The position numbers were made by a program, and so were the translations under genes. Below, in pieces: positions 26,567 through 35,381 of a DNA stretch of 64,000 nucleotides; positions within the stretch are counted from its first letter, which is position 1, and every line of letters starts with the position of its first letter. Source of the DNA: Paenibacillus curdlanolyticus YK9 (GTDB taxonomy: Bacteria > Bacillota > Bacilli > Paenibacillales > Paenibacillaceae); NCBI RefSeq assembly GCF_000179615.1, contig NZ_AEDD01000013.1, positions 1-64,000 on the forward strand. The letters are read 5' to 3'. The notes beneath the pieces are model-generated. The model was not told where the DNA came from and searched no databases. It worked only from the letters and a program-made list of their open reading frames with translations.

Positions 26567-26749
26567 TAACGGACTCAGATGACGCTATTAAGCTAAAATG
26601 AGCAGGTTTCAGACTCTAACGGACACCAGGGACGTTATTGCTTGCATTTTGGCTCAATTATGCTCTTTTTCGGTCCATTAACGGCGCTGGTGTCCGTTAG
26701 ATTCGAGAAACATCCGTTTTCCTCGAAATAACGGCTCCTCGGTCCGTTA
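26567..26749. repeat. Full copy C of the 183-bp symmetric intergenic element
   Basis: Direct arms start at 26567 (TAACGGACTCAGATGACGCT) and 26617 (TAACGGACACCAGGGACGTT); inverted arms end at 26699 (GGCGCTGGTGTCCGTTA) and 26749 (GGCTCCTCGGTCCGTTA). Offsets are 50, 83 and 50. It is located between the chitinase promoter region and the terminator of the next gene. Confidence 0.87.
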
Positions 26750-26794
26750 GCACTCGCGGGTGGGGGTGCTTGCGGCGGCACGGGATTTCATTGC

Positions 26795-26903
26795 GACATC
26801 TGACGGGTTACCTGCACATCTGACGGGTTACCTTCGACGTCTCGCGTTATCTATGACAACTCGCAGAATGCTCACGGCGTCTCGCGAATGACCCGCGGCA
26901 TCC
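26795..26903. repeat. Degenerate tandem array of about 20-base units
   Basis: Related hexamers start at 26795 (GACATC), 26815 (CACATC), 26836 (GACGTC), 26855 (GACAAC), 26876 (GGCGTC) and 26896 (GGCATC), so the steps are 20, 21, 19, 21 and 20. The first two units share CATCTGACGGGTTACCT; later units share CTCGC in the next positions. It starts 45 bases after element C. Confidence 0.6.
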
Positions 26904-26925
26904 CCACGTAGGCAGCGTAAACCAA

Positions 26926-26965
26926 TCAAAAAAGCAGTACAGCACACGCGCTGCACCGCTTTTTC
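26926..26965 (-). terminator. Terminator of the oxidoreductase gene
   Basis: The minus strand reads AAAAAGCGGTGCAGC, a short loop, GCTGTACTGCTTTTTT, giving a stem with one or two mismatches and a T-run. It ends the transcript of the gene at 27022. Confidence 0.85.
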
Positions 26966-27021
26966 CACCCACCGTTGCGAATAAGCGCTCGATGTGCCGG
27001 TCAACCGACGACCTTCAAGCC

Positions 27022-27939
27022 TCAGTCTTGCGCGACCGTCACGACCACATTCCCCTTCTTGTGCCCTTGCTCCACATACGTGTGCGCTTCAACAATTTGT
27101 TCCAGCGTATAGCGTCGATCAATGATGGCTTGCATTTTCCCTTCTATAATGAGGCTGTGAAGCTGAGCGAGATGTTCATGCTTGAACGTAATCGAGGATC
27201 GAACGGAGACGTACTTGCCTTGTTTCTTAAGCATGGACTTACAGCGTGAAGACGATAATTTGCCTACTGCGTCGAAAATCAAATCATACGACTCGCCGAG
27301 CTTCGTTACATCCTCTTTCGTATAGTCGACGACCCGATCGGCGCCGAGCGATTTCACCATCTCTACATTCGCGGTGCTGCATACCCCTGTGACATCTGCC
27401 CCGCAGCATTTGGCAATCTGCACAGCAAACGTGCCTACGCTTCCAGAAGCGCCGTAGATGAGCACCTTCTGTCCTTGCGCAATGCCGCCTTGCCGAAGAA
27501 AGCCCATTGCGGTTAACCCTCCGACAGGGACGGCGGCGGCTTCCTCATCCGTCATATTGACGGGCTTCATCGCCACTATGCCCTCTTTTGCCCTCGTGCC
27601 ATCTTCCAACAAGCAAATATAATCGGCATAAGCGCCGAAGCCCAGACCCGTATAGGCAAAAATAGCGTCGCCTCGCTTGAAGCGCGTCACGTCTTCACCC
27701 ACCGCATCGACGACACCAGCCAGCTCGAACCCTAGCGTCTTCACGCGTTTGGGACGAAAAAGACCGTTAAATAGCCTGGCTAGAAACGGGTCAGCCTTCC
27801 TTATGCGCCAATCCGCCGCCGATACGGTCGTCGCATGAACTTTTACACGGATTTCGTTGCGCTTCGGCACGGGGACAGCCACCTCTTTCAACGAAAGCAC
27901 TTGCGGCGGTCCATACCGTTCATACACGATTGCTCTCAT
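27022..27939 (-). CDS. Medium-chain dehydrogenase/quinone-oxidoreductase-like protein
   Basis: A 305-residue NAD(P)H-dependent reductase of the zinc-free quinone oxidoreductase branch. The N-terminal GroES-like part starts [20 protein letters not shown]; the nucleotide-binding part has [19 protein letters not shown] (AxxGxxG type). Zinc-ligand cysteines of classical alcohol dehydrogenases are not present in the expected positions. The protein likely reduces quinones or enones; substrate unknown. It reads in the same direction as the small regulator pair upstream and is 21 bases beyond the XRE gene, so it could be part of that transcript. Confidence 0.88.
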   Translation of the reverse strand: MRAIVYERYGPPQVLSLKEVAVPVPKRNEIRVKVHATTVSAADWRIRKADPFLARLFNGLFRPKRVKTLGFELAGVVDAVGEDVTRFKRGDAIFAYTGLGFGAYADYICLLEDGTRAKEGIVAMKPVNMTDEEAAAVPVGGLTAMGFLRQGGIAQGQKVLIYGASGSVGTFAVQIAKCCGADVTGVCSTANVEMVKSLGADRVVDYTKEDVTKLGESYDLIFDAVGKLSSSRCKSMLKKQGKYVSVRSSITFKHEHLAQLHSLIIEGKMQAIIDRRYTLEQIVEAHTYVEQGHKKGNVVVTVAQD

Positions 27940-27960
27940 GAAACTCCACCTCGCTTCTAA

Positions 27961-28179
27961 TTATCCCTCATCCCCATAGGTGAACACTTCCTCAAGCGAA
28001 AGCTTAAAAACGCGCGCGATCCGAAACGCCAACTCCAGCGAAGGCGAGTACTTCCCCTTCTCAATCGCGACAATGGTCTGCCTGGTCACCCCAACGAGGT
28101 CGGCGAGCTGCTGTTGGGTCATTTCGCCATGATTGAATCGTAAGCTGCGGATGTTGCTAGTAATGTGACTTTGGACCAT
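27961..28179 (-). CDS. Small XRE-family helix-turn-helix regulator
   Basis: A 72-residue protein made only of an HTH_3 domain: MTQQQLADLVGVTRQTIVAI is the DNA-binding helix pair, followed by GKYSPSLELAFRIARVF. This short type is common next to DUF2178-like membrane proteins in Firmicutes and is thought to autoregulate such pairs. Its ATG follows the stop of the membrane-protein gene by one base (TAAGATG), with AAAGGAG upstream, so the pair is coupled. Confidence 0.9.
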   Translation of the reverse strand: MVQSHITSNIRSLRFNHGEMTQQQLADLVGVTRQTIVAIEKGKYSPSLELAFRIARVFKLSLEEVFTYGDEG

Positions 28180-28180
28180 C

Positions 28181-28627
28181 TTAGACTCCTTTTCGATAGA
28201 GATAAAGCCGCAATCCGATGCCGGCTACCTCGGACAGAAACCCCGAGAGAATCAAAATGATGAACATTACGGATATTTTCATCTCCAGCACCAATGAGCC
28301 CATCGCAAGCAAAAAACCAAAAACGAACACGAGGTAGGAAAATCGCATCGCTCTCAGCTCGATTTGCTTATCCAATTCATCGGCAAAAGCGGGCGCTGCC
28401 TCGTTCGTTGCGATCCGGTTAATGATGACAAAGATGATTTCAATGATGATTTTGGCCACGATCGTAACCGGAATGAGAATCAGAATGACGGCGCCCCAAA
28501 ACCGGAACAGCTCCGTCCCTTCCATGACGGCATCATGATACCGCAAATAAACATAGAAACAATATGACCCGAAAATCAAGATCGAGCTAAATAGCGAAAC
28601 GATATGTTTCTTCTCCTGATAGGACAT
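28181..28627 (-). CDS. Small four-helix membrane protein (DUF2178-like)
   Basis: About 148 residues from MSYQEKKHIV, the start chosen because AAAGGAG is eight bases upstream. Four hydrophobic helices are visible: SLFSSILIFGSYCFYVYL, FWGAVILILIPVTIVAKIII, YLVFVFGFLLAMGSLVLEM and VMFIILILSGFLSEVAGIG. A charged loop lies between helices two and three (DELDKQIELRAMR). This layout is typical of the membrane partner of small XRE regulators. The biochemical role is unknown. The family name is a judgement from the pattern. Confidence 0.75.
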   Translation of the reverse strand: MSYQEKKHIVSLFSSILIFGSYCFYVYLRYHDAVMEGTELFRFWGAVILILIPVTIVAKIIIEIIFVIINRIATNEAAPAFADELDKQIELRAMRFSYLVFVFGFLLAMGSLVLEMKISVMFIILILSGFLSEVAGIGLRLYLYRKGV

Positions 28628-28832
28628 GGCACGGCTCCTTTGCGTCGGTGCCCCCGCGAGCGGAAGCGGCCTGATCTGCTCAGAATGTAACATTTACCAT
28701 ACCTTATGTCAAATATTTTATACATCTAATCCGCATGAAGCAGCCTCATGCCCGCTTCGACTTGCTGCGCTTCCCGGGAAGCAAGGAACCCCTCCCTTTC
28801 TTCGACGATTCAACAGAATAAATCGTTTTTCG

Positions 28833-28846
28833 CATAATCGCTTACA
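28833..28846. promoter_or_regulatory. Possible catabolite-responsive element before the GH65 gene
   Basis: CATAATCGCTTACA matches TGWAANCGNTNWCA at 12 of 14 positions (the first two bases differ). It lies about 140 bases upstream of the GH65 start. A small hairpin GTTGAA/TTCAAC (28905-28922) follows. The promoter itself is not clear; TATAAA near 28879 is a candidate -10. Confidence 0.35.
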
Positions 28847-28984
28847 TTCGAAAATGCTTTTCCCTCATCTGAAACCCGGTATAAATACACATACATTCAT
28901 TAGAGTTGAACATTTTTTCAACGCGCCATTTGCACTAATCTTGACTGTGTACTGTTTCTAATCGCACTGAAGGAGTGGATAGGC

Positions 28985-31291
28985 GTGGCAAAAATAGCAG
29001 ATAAGTATCTCGTCGTAGATACATGGAAGGTCATCGAGAACGGCTTTGATCCGGCGCGAAACCGCGTATCGGAATCGATCTTTTCCCTCGGCAACGAATA
29101 TATGGGCGTTCGCGCATACCCGGAAGAGGGCTATAGCGGCGACTCCTTGATCGGCAGCTACTTCAATGGCCTATTCGAGGAAAGCAAAGTTTCCGCCCAT
29201 TATAAAGGCATCATTCGCTTCCTCCGCTTCATGGTGAACGCGGTGGACTGGCTGCATACCCGCATTAGCATTGACGGCGAAACGCTTGACCTGGCGAAGA
29301 GCGAATTCAGCGAATTCACCCGTGAGCTCGACTTCAAGCGCGGCACCTACCTGCGCAGCTTTATCTGGCAGCTGTCGGATGGCAAACGCGTGAAATTGAC
29401 GTTCGAGCGTTTCGTCAGCATGAACGTTTCCAATCTAGGCTGCCAGCGCATCGTCTTCGAACCGGTGAACTTCTCCGGCGAAGTCGTCGTACGCACAGGG
29501 CTTGACTTCTCCGTTATTCACGAGGATCAAGGCCGCAGCTTCTGGCAAAGCGTACAGCATGGCCAAGCGAATGGCGTAACGGCGATGCTCGGCGAAACGG
29601 TCAACACGAAAAACCGTCTCTTCTCCGGCTTCTCGACTCATGTACCGAACGCGCTGAACAGCACGCTGGTCGAAGGCGACCGCTTCATCGGACAAGATAT
29701 GACGATCAAGCTGGTGCAAAGCGAAGCGTCGACGTTCGATAAGTTCGTTTACAACTATGCCGAGAAGGATCTGGCAGTTACGAACGAGCAGCTGTGGAGC
29801 ACAGGTCAGCAAAACGCGCAAGCATACGTCGGCGCAAGCTATGACGAGCTGGCGCAGCAGCAAGCGAACTATTGGGCTAACGTATGGAAAGAGTCGGACA
29901 TCGTCATCGAAGGCGACCCGGACAACCAGCAGGGCATTCGCTTCTGTATTTTCAACCTGTATCAAACGTATCACGGCGACAATCCGGGCTTCAATATCGG
30001 CGCCAAAGGGCTCACGGGCGAAGCATACCGCGGCCTTGCCTTCTGGGATACCGAGTCCTATTGCTTGCCGTTCTATATTTTCAACAACCCGAAAGCAGCC
30101 AAAAGCTTGCTCGAATTCCGCTACAAATCGCTGGATTACGCCCTTGATCGCGCGAAGGATCTGGACTGCGAAGGCGCCTTCTATCCGATCGCAACGATCG
30201 ACGGCACGGAAAGCTGCGACCTGTGGCAGCACTCGAACCTTCAGCTCCATGTCGGCACGGCGGTCGCTTACGGCATTCGCCACTACGTGACCATCTCGGG
30301 AGATACCGAATTCCTGTATGACAAAGGGCTCGAAATGCTCATTCAAATTAGCCGCTTCTACGCGACGCGCGGTCAATACGGCCAACAAACCGGCCTGTAC
30401 GGCTACTTCGGCGTTATGGGACCAGACGAATTCCAGCTCATGGTCAACAACAACTGCTACATCAACCTAATGGCGAAGAAGCTGTTCGAATATACGCTCG
30501 AAGTGATCGGCAGCATGTCCGAGCAATCGAGCGAAGCGTTCCAAGCATTGGCTGAACGCCTTGCCCTCACAGCGGAGGAGCAAGCGGACTGGAAGAAAAA
30601 GGCGGAGCTCATGAAAATTCCGAAGGACGAGAAAACAGGCATCTATGAGGAGCATGACGGCTTCTTCGACATGCCGCATCTCGATATCCACTCGATCCCG
30701 GTAACGGAATTCCCGCTGTACTCGCACTGGTCGTATGACCGCCTGTACCGCTACGACATGATCAAGCAGCCGGACGTGCTCATGTTCATGTTCCTGTACA
30801 GCGGCGACTACTCGTTGGCAGAGAAAGCAGCCAACTACGAGTATTACGAATCGCGCTGCATTCACGAATCGTCGCTCTCGCCTTCCGTTCACTCCATCTT
30901 CGCAGCGGAGATCGGCAAGGATGAGGAAGCGTACCAATTTTTCGAATTCGCGACGCGTTTGGACTTGGACAACTACAACCGCAACACGCGCGAAGGCTTG
31001 CACACGACCTCGATTGCAGCGGCATGGCTGAATATCGTGTACGGCTTCGGCGGCATGCGCTCCGACGGCGACAAGCTCGTCCTGCAGCCAACGATTCCAG
31101 CGCGCTGGGACAGCTACAGCTTCCCGATCTCTTACAAAGAATCGAAGCTGCATGTTGAAGTCAACAAGCAGAGCGCTTCTATTAAAGTCGTATCCGGCGC
31201 AGCGATCGAGCTTACGATCTACGGTCAAGCGTACACGGTAGATGCAGCTGGCGTTACGATCGACCTCGTGAAGGTCGGCATGCCCGTTTAG
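28985..31291 (+). CDS. GH65 disaccharide phosphorylase (specificity unresolved)
   Basis: Cytoplasmic inverting phosphorylase that splits an alpha-glucoside with phosphate to beta-glucose 1-phosphate. The 768-residue protein has the N-terminal beta-sandwich (NEYMGVRAYPEEGYSGDS), the alpha/alpha barrel with general-acid Glu in GVMGPDEFQLMVNNNCY, phosphate-site residues near RCIHESSLSPSVHS and a C-terminal beta-sheet domain. The GTG start at 28985 has AAGGAGTGG upstream. It is followed by beta-phosphoglucomutase, which uses its product. Motifs resemble the nigerose/glucosylglycerol-type branch (DGTESCDLWQHSNLQ) as much as maltose phosphorylase, so I leave the substrate open. Confidence 0.88.
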   Translation: MAKIADKYLVVDTWKVIENGFDPARNRVSESIFSLGNEYMGVRAYPEEGYSGDSLIGSYFNGLFEESKVSAHYKGIIRFLRFMVNAVDWLHTRISIDGETLDLAKSEFSEFTRELDFKRGTYLRSFIWQLSDGKRVKLTFERFVSMNVSNLGCQRIVFEPVNFSGEVVVRTGLDFSVIHEDQGRSFWQSVQHGQANGVTAMLGETVNTKNRLFSGFSTHVPNALNSTLVEGDRFIGQDMTIKLVQSEASTFDKFVYNYAEKDLAVTNEQLWSTGQQNAQAYVGASYDELAQQQANYWANVWKESDIVIEGDPDNQQGIRFCIFNLYQTYHGDNPGFNIGAKGLTGEAYRGLAFWDTESYCLPFYIFNNPKAAKSLLEFRYKSLDYALDRAKDLDCEGAFYPIATIDGTESCDLWQHSNLQLHVGTAVAYGIRHYVTISGDTEFLYDKGLEMLIQISRFYATRGQYGQQTGLYGYFGVMGPDEFQLMVNNNCYINLMAKKLFEYTLEVIGSMSEQSSEAFQALAERLALTAEEQADWKKKAELMKIPKDEKTGIYEEHDGFFDMPHLDIHSIPVTEFPLYSHWSYDRLYRYDMIKQPDVLMFMFLYSGDYSLAEKAANYEYYESRCIHESSLSPSVHSIFAAEIGKDEEAYQFFEFATRLDLDNYNRNTREGLHTTSIAAAWLNIVYGFGGMRSDGDKLVLQPTIPARWDSYSFPISYKESKLHVEVNKQSASIKVVSGAAIELTIYGQAYTVDAAGVTIDLVKVGMPV

Positions 31292-31326
31292 CTTTGACAT
31301 TTTGAAACGATGAAGGAGAATACCGC

Positions 31327-31962
31327 ATGTTAGAGCATATGAAGGGCGCCATCTTCGATCTGGACGGCGTTATCGTCGATACGGCAAAATACCATTACCT
31401 CGCTTGGAAAGCGTTGGCTAACCGGCTAGGCTTCGAGTTCACAGAGGCCCATAATGAACGTCTCAAAGGCGTTAGTCGCGTGGAATCGCTTCGCATTCTT
31501 CTTGAAATTGGCGGAATCGAGGTCGACGAGCAGACGTTTAACGAAATGGCAGAAAGCAAGAACAAGGAATACGTGGCGTCTATTGCGAAGCTTCAGCCTG
31601 AGGAGATTTTGCCTGGGGCGAAAGCCTATTTGCAGCAGCTTAGAAGCCAAGGGGTCAAAATCGCGCTCGGCTCCGCGAGCAAAAATGCCGAATTTATTTT
31701 ATCCAAATTGGAAATTGCCGATCTATTCGATGCCGTAATCGACGGCAACAAGGTGTCGAAGGCAAAGCCGGATCCCGAAGTGTTCGTGTCGGCAAGCGTC
31801 GCGCTCGGCCTCGATCCGAAGGACTGCGTCGTATTCGAGGACGCGGAGGCAGGCGTGCAGGCAGGCAAAGCTGCTGGATCGAAGGTCGTCGGCATCGGCA
31901 GCCCGGAGATTTTGAGAGAGGCCGATCTCGTTATCGCAGGTCTTGCTGAGCTGGCCGGATAA
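31327..31962 (+). CDS. pgmB: Beta-phosphoglucomutase (first copy)
   Basis: HAD-superfamily enzyme converting beta-glucose 1-phosphate to glucose 6-phosphate. Motif I FDLDGVIVDTAKYHYLAWK contains the nucleophile Asp and the acid/base Asp two residues on; motif II is GSASKN; Lys is in VSKAKPDPEVF; motif IV is VVFEDAEAGVQA. The 211-residue length is normal. GAAGGAG lies eight bases before the ATG. It lies 35 bases after the GH65 gene and completes the pathway from phosphorolysis to glycolysis. It is paralogous to the copy at 32329-32973. Confidence 0.95.
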   Translation: MLEHMKGAIFDLDGVIVDTAKYHYLAWKALANRLGFEFTEAHNERLKGVSRVESLRILLEIGGIEVDEQTFNEMAESKNKEYVASIAKLQPEEILPGAKAYLQQLRSQGVKIALGSASKNAEFILSKLEIADLFDAVIDGNKVSKAKPDPEVFVSASVALGLDPKDCVVFEDAEAGVQAGKAAGSKVVGIGSPEILREADLVIAGLAELAG

Positions 31963-31973
31963 ATCGTCGCAGC

Positions 31974-32018
31974 AAAGCGCCCACACTCGCTTTTACAGGA
32001 GTTTGGGCGCTTTTTTTG
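31974..32018 (+). terminator. Terminator of the plus-strand GH65-pgmB cassette
   Basis: A 15-base stem AAAGCGCCCACACTC (31974-31988) with GAGTTTGGGCGCTTT (31999-32013), one mismatch, then TTTTT. Confidence 0.93.
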
Positions 32019-32062
32019 TTCCTCCAATCGATTGAAGGACAGCAGTGGGTTAGCCCCTATCC

Positions 32063-32245
32063 TAACGGACCCAGCAGCCCTTATATGCTCAAATTCAGGC
32101 AATTTTCTGTTGTAACGGACCGAGCAGCCGCTATTCTACCAATATCGTCCTCTCACGCCAATAAAATCGCTAAATAACGGCCGTGGTGTCCGTTACATGT
32201 GCAGTTGGCGCTTTTTTGGAGTTATAGCGGCTCTGCGGTCCGTTA
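32063..32245. repeat. Full copy D of the 183-bp symmetric intergenic element
   Basis: Direct arms start at 32063 (TAACGGACCCAGCAGCCCTT) and 32113 (TAACGGACCGAGCAGCCGCT); inverted arms end at 32195 (GGCCGTGGTGTCCGTTA) and 32245 (GGCTCTGCGGTCCGTTA). Offsets are 50, 83 and 50. It fills the space between the terminators of the two convergent GH65-pgmB cassettes; its last base is followed directly by the A-run that serves as the other cassette's T-tract. Confidence 0.87.
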
Positions 32246-32309
32246 AAAAAAGGGTGTCCCTAAAGCAAGCACTGCGGTGCAGCATCCTGCTTACGAGACA
32301 CCTTCTTTT
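32246..32309 (-). terminator. Terminator of the minus-strand GH65-pgmB cassette
   Basis: The minus strand has AAGGTGTCTCGTAAGCA, a long loop that can itself fold, TTGCTTTAGGGACACC, then CTTTTTTT. It begins about 20 bases past the stop of the second pgmB. Confidence 0.82.
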
Positions 32310-32328
32310 ATCGCTCATACTACAACAA

Positions 32329-32973
32329 TCACGCTACCAGCTCATCCAATCCGCGCACGACGCGGTTGGCCGCGCCCAGAATAGCCTCGCTTCCGATGCC
32401 GACGACGTACATGCCCGCGGCAATCGCCGCCTGCACGCCAGCCTCCGCATCCTCGAACACGACGCAATCCTGCGGCGTTAAGCCCAGCTCATGGCAGCCG
32501 AGCGTGAACACTTCCGGGTCCGGCTTCGCCTTGGACACCTTCGTGCCGTCGACGATGCTGTCGAACAGCTCCAGGATGCCGACCTTCTCCAAAATGAACA
32601 CTGCGTTTTTGCTAGCCGAGCCAAGCGCGATTCGAACGCCTTGCTCCTTCAGCTGGAGCAAATAGGCCTTCGCACCTGGCAGCAGCTCCGATTCGTCCAT
32701 GTTCCGAATATATTGCAGATACCGCTCGTTCTTCTCCTCAGCCAACCGGTGCTTCTCCGCCTCGGACAATGAAACCCCGCCAACCTCAAGCACGATTTCC
32801 AGCGATCTCGTCCGGCTTACGCCTTTCAATCGCTCATTGTCAGCCTCGGTGAATGCAAAGCCTAATTCCTCCGCAAGCTGCTTCCAAGCGAGATAATGGT
32901 ATTTGGCCGTATCGACGAGCACGCCGTCCAAATCAAACAAAGCGCCTTTTACATTATCCAGCAAGGCCGCCAC
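32329..32973 (-). CDS. pgmB: Beta-phosphoglucomutase (second copy)
   Basis: Same reaction as the first copy. Motif I is FDLDGVLVDTAKYHYLAWK, motif II GSASKN, then VSKAKPDPEVF and VVFEDAEAGVQA. The core is clearly paralogous to the first copy while the cap differs more. The start is likely the GTG at 32973 (GGAG nine bases upstream), giving 214 residues; an ATG at 32988 is in frame but lacks a ribosome site. It overlaps the 3' end of the second GH65 gene by 20 bases, so the two are translationally coupled. Confidence 0.93.
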   Translation of the reverse strand: MAALLDNVKGALFDLDGVLVDTAKYHYLAWKQLAEELGFAFTEADNERLKGVSRTRSLEIVLEVGGVSLSEAEKHRLAEEKNERYLQYIRNMDESELLPGAKAYLLQLKEQGVRIALGSASKNAVFILEKVGILELFDSIVDGTKVSKAKPDPEVFTLGCHELGLTPQDCVVFEDAEAGVQAAIAAGMYVVGIGSEAILGAANRVVRGLDELVA

Positions 32974-35263
32974 CGCTTCCCGCTCCATCCAATCGAATCG
33001 TCAGTTGGCTGCCAGACTCCGCTTGTACCCGTTCTTCGCCGATCTTGAACGTCTGCACCGTGCTGTTGCTGCTGTTCGAATCAATAACTACTTCGTTAGC
33101 CGTAATATGCAATCGGAACTGCTGGCCCTTGATGAGGACAGGAACCGTGATGGACTTCCAGCCTTGCGGCAGCGACGGCTTCACGACGATCTCTCCGCCT
33201 GTCAGGCGAACGCCTGCGAAGCCGAGAATGGCCGCCATCCAAGCGCCGCCGTTCGCGGCCGGATGCGTTCCGCCAATATAGAGCGTTCCCACGTACTGCT
33301 TGGATTCGCCAGTCAAATCGATTGTCGCCGTCTTCATGAAATACTTGTACGCCCAATCCGGCGATCCGATATCCGAAGCAACCAGCGCGTAGATACAGGA
33401 GCTCAAGCTGGAGCCATGCTCCGTACGCGGCTCATAATAACGCCAGTTCGCCTTCTTCACTTCCTCCGAATAACGATCCTTCAGCAGGTGGAGCATCAGC
33501 ACAACATCGGCTTGCTTGAGAATGCGCGTCGTCGTCGCAAGGCCGTTGCCGCCGCCCAAATACTCGTTTTTGTTCAAAATTCGTGATTTCAACGTTGGCA
33601 GATCCACATCCTCAAGCTTCATGTAGCCATCGAATTGCTCGATGAGCAGCGTCTCCGGATCAGGCTGCGGCACATACAGCTCCCGATGCATATCGCGCAG
33701 ATGCTCCAAGTCACCAGCAAATTCCAGCTTCGCAAGCAGCTCGTTGCAGAACGCAGGATGCTTCTCCTTCAGCAGCTCTACCGTTTCCAATGCGATCTCC
33801 AGCGTCATGCTGACCATGGCGTTCGTAAACGCATTGTTGTTGACGCGCTCGTGGTATTCATCCGGTCCCGTTACGTCCAGCAATTCATAACGATTCTTAT
33901 CAACTTTATAGTAGGAGTAGGAATGAAGGAATCTCGCGCACTCCAAAATCACCTCAGCACCGCCCTCCAGCAGCGCGCTCTCGTCCCCTGTAAACCGGTA
34001 ATATTCCCAAATGCCATGCGCCGCGTCCGCGCTGATATGAATCTGCTTGTCGCGGAAATACGTCCGCATCGGACGATTCGTGAAGACGTCCGTCACGTTG
34101 AACAGCGTGCACGCGTCGTCGCCCGTTTCTTGACTCTCCCATGCGAAATAAGCGCCGCGATAGCCATATTCCGCCGCTTTCCTGCGCGCGCCTTCCAGCG
34201 TATGTACGCGGTACATGACGAGATTTCTGGCGATTTCCGGCTGGCTGTACAGGAAGAACGGCAGCATGAACATTTCCGTATCCCAGAAAACGGCGCCTTT
34301 GTACACCTGACCGGACAATCCCCGTGCCGGAATCGATACCTTCTCGGAATGGCTTGGCGCAATGATATGCAGCTGATAGAGGCTGTAACGCAGGGCAAAC
34401 TGCGCTTCATCGTCGCCGTCGATCTGCACGTCAGAAGCTGCCCATTTGCGCTCCCATTCCCGCTCATGCTCGCTCAGCAAGCGCTCGTAGCCCGCTCCCA
34501 TCGCTTCCTTCACGCTATTCATCGCAGCTTGGGTCGTCTCCGACTGATCCTCGCCGAACTGGACGGAAACGTACTTCGTAAACGAATACGTTTGGCCCGC
34601 TTTGCACGCGAACGCCGCTTTGCGATAAGCGCTATTCGCGGAACGAACGGACATCTCTGCGCCGTCGATTCCCGACCATACGATGCCTTCCGCCACGCAT
34701 ACCGTTTGGCGAAGCTCATGCGTGAGCGCCGACAAGCCAACGATGCCTGCCTGTTCCGCGATTGCAAAATCCTCAAGATGTGGACCGTTGATATCCCAAA
34801 CGTCACCGTCGATGCCCGTCTCTACCGTCAGCTCGCCGTCTTCCGAGCAGCGTACTTCCACCTGCATGACGATCAGATCAAGCTTGCGCATGCTGATAAA
34901 CCGGCTGGAGCGAACCTCTACTTGTTTCCCGCCAGAGGTTACAAACGTTGTTGCACGCTGGAAAACCGCATTGCGCATATTCAGCGACTGCATATGCGAT
35001 TCATGGCGCGACGTCAGCAGGCCCAGCGGCTCCCCGTCGCCAAACCAGCGCGTCGACAGCCCGTTCGGCGCATTGATCGGCTCCCGCCACTGATCGCCAA
35101 CTTTATCGTACAGTCCTGCCGGCGTACATGCCGTCAGCTGCTCCTTAGTGAATTCCTCCAACGTCCCTCGGTAGCCGAGAGCACCGTTGCCCTGCATAAA
35201 TTTGTTCCCGTTAATCGTAATCTTGTCCGGATCGAACCCGGATTGTTCCACGATCCAACTCAT
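32954..35263 (-). CDS. GH65 disaccharide phosphorylase (kojibiose/maltose phosphorylase branch)
   Basis: A second GH65 enzyme, 769 residues from MSWIVEQSGFDPDKITINGN. The N-terminal sandwich (NGALGYRGTLEEF), the barrel with general-acid Glu in DVTGPDEYHERVNNNAF, and YYEPRTEHGSSLSSCIYA near the phosphate site are all present. It differs from the first copy at the acid motif (GPDEYHERV versus GPDEFQLMV), so the two probably act on different glucosides. The ATG at 35263 has GGTGGGG seven bases upstream; the ATG two codons earlier is possible. It is followed by the overlapping second pgmB. Kojibiose phosphorylase is the closest match in memory, not proven. Confidence 0.87.
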   Translation of the reverse strand: MSWIVEQSGFDPDKITINGNKFMQGNGALGYRGTLEEFTKEQLTACTPAGLYDKVGDQWREPINAPNGLSTRWFGDGEPLGLLTSRHESHMQSLNMRNAVFQRATTFVTSGGKQVEVRSSRFISMRKLDLIVMQVEVRCSEDGELTVETGIDGDVWDINGPHLEDFAIAEQAGIVGLSALTHELRQTVCVAEGIVWSGIDGAEMSVRSANSAYRKAAFACKAGQTYSFTKYVSVQFGEDQSETTQAAMNSVKEAMGAGYERLLSEHEREWERKWAASDVQIDGDDEAQFALRYSLYQLHIIAPSHSEKVSIPARGLSGQVYKGAVFWDTEMFMLPFFLYSQPEIARNLVMYRVHTLEGARRKAAEYGYRGAYFAWESQETGDDACTLFNVTDVFTNRPMRTYFRDKQIHISADAAHGIWEYYRFTGDESALLEGGAEVILECARFLHSYSYYKVDKNRYELLDVTGPDEYHERVNNNAFTNAMVSMTLEIALETVELLKEKHPAFCNELLAKLEFAGDLEHLRDMHRELYVPQPDPETLLIEQFDGYMKLEDVDLPTLKSRILNKNEYLGGGNGLATTTRILKQADVVLMLHLLKDRYSEEVKKANWRYYEPRTEHGSSLSSCIYALVASDIGSPDWAYKYFMKTATIDLTGESKQYVGTLYIGGTHPAANGGAWMAAILGFAGVRLTGGEIVVKPSLPQGWKSITVPVLIKGQQFRLHITANEVVIDSNSSNSTVQTFKIGEERVQAESGSQLTIRLDGAGSGGGLAG

Positions 35264-35381
35264 TGTCATTCCCCACCTTCGGCATCGAATATCCTTCCAT
35301 TGTAAGGCGGGGCAAGTGGGGCCGACAGGCGCGATCTTATTGAAATGATGGTTGATTTTAAGGTGTTGCCGCATTTTATAT

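Noticed and set aside
26088-26582. Open frames on both strands upstream of the chitinase
   Set aside because: No ribosome site or conserved pattern; overlapping frames on both strands indicate chance.
29435-30388. Minus-strand open frame of 317 codons opposite the first GH65 gene
   Set aside because: Shadow of a well-supported gene; its composition is unlike any real protein.
33635-35305. Long plus-strand open frame (556 codons) opposite the second GH65 gene
   Set aside because: Antisense shadow created by codon bias of the GH65 gene; no protein pattern and no start signal.
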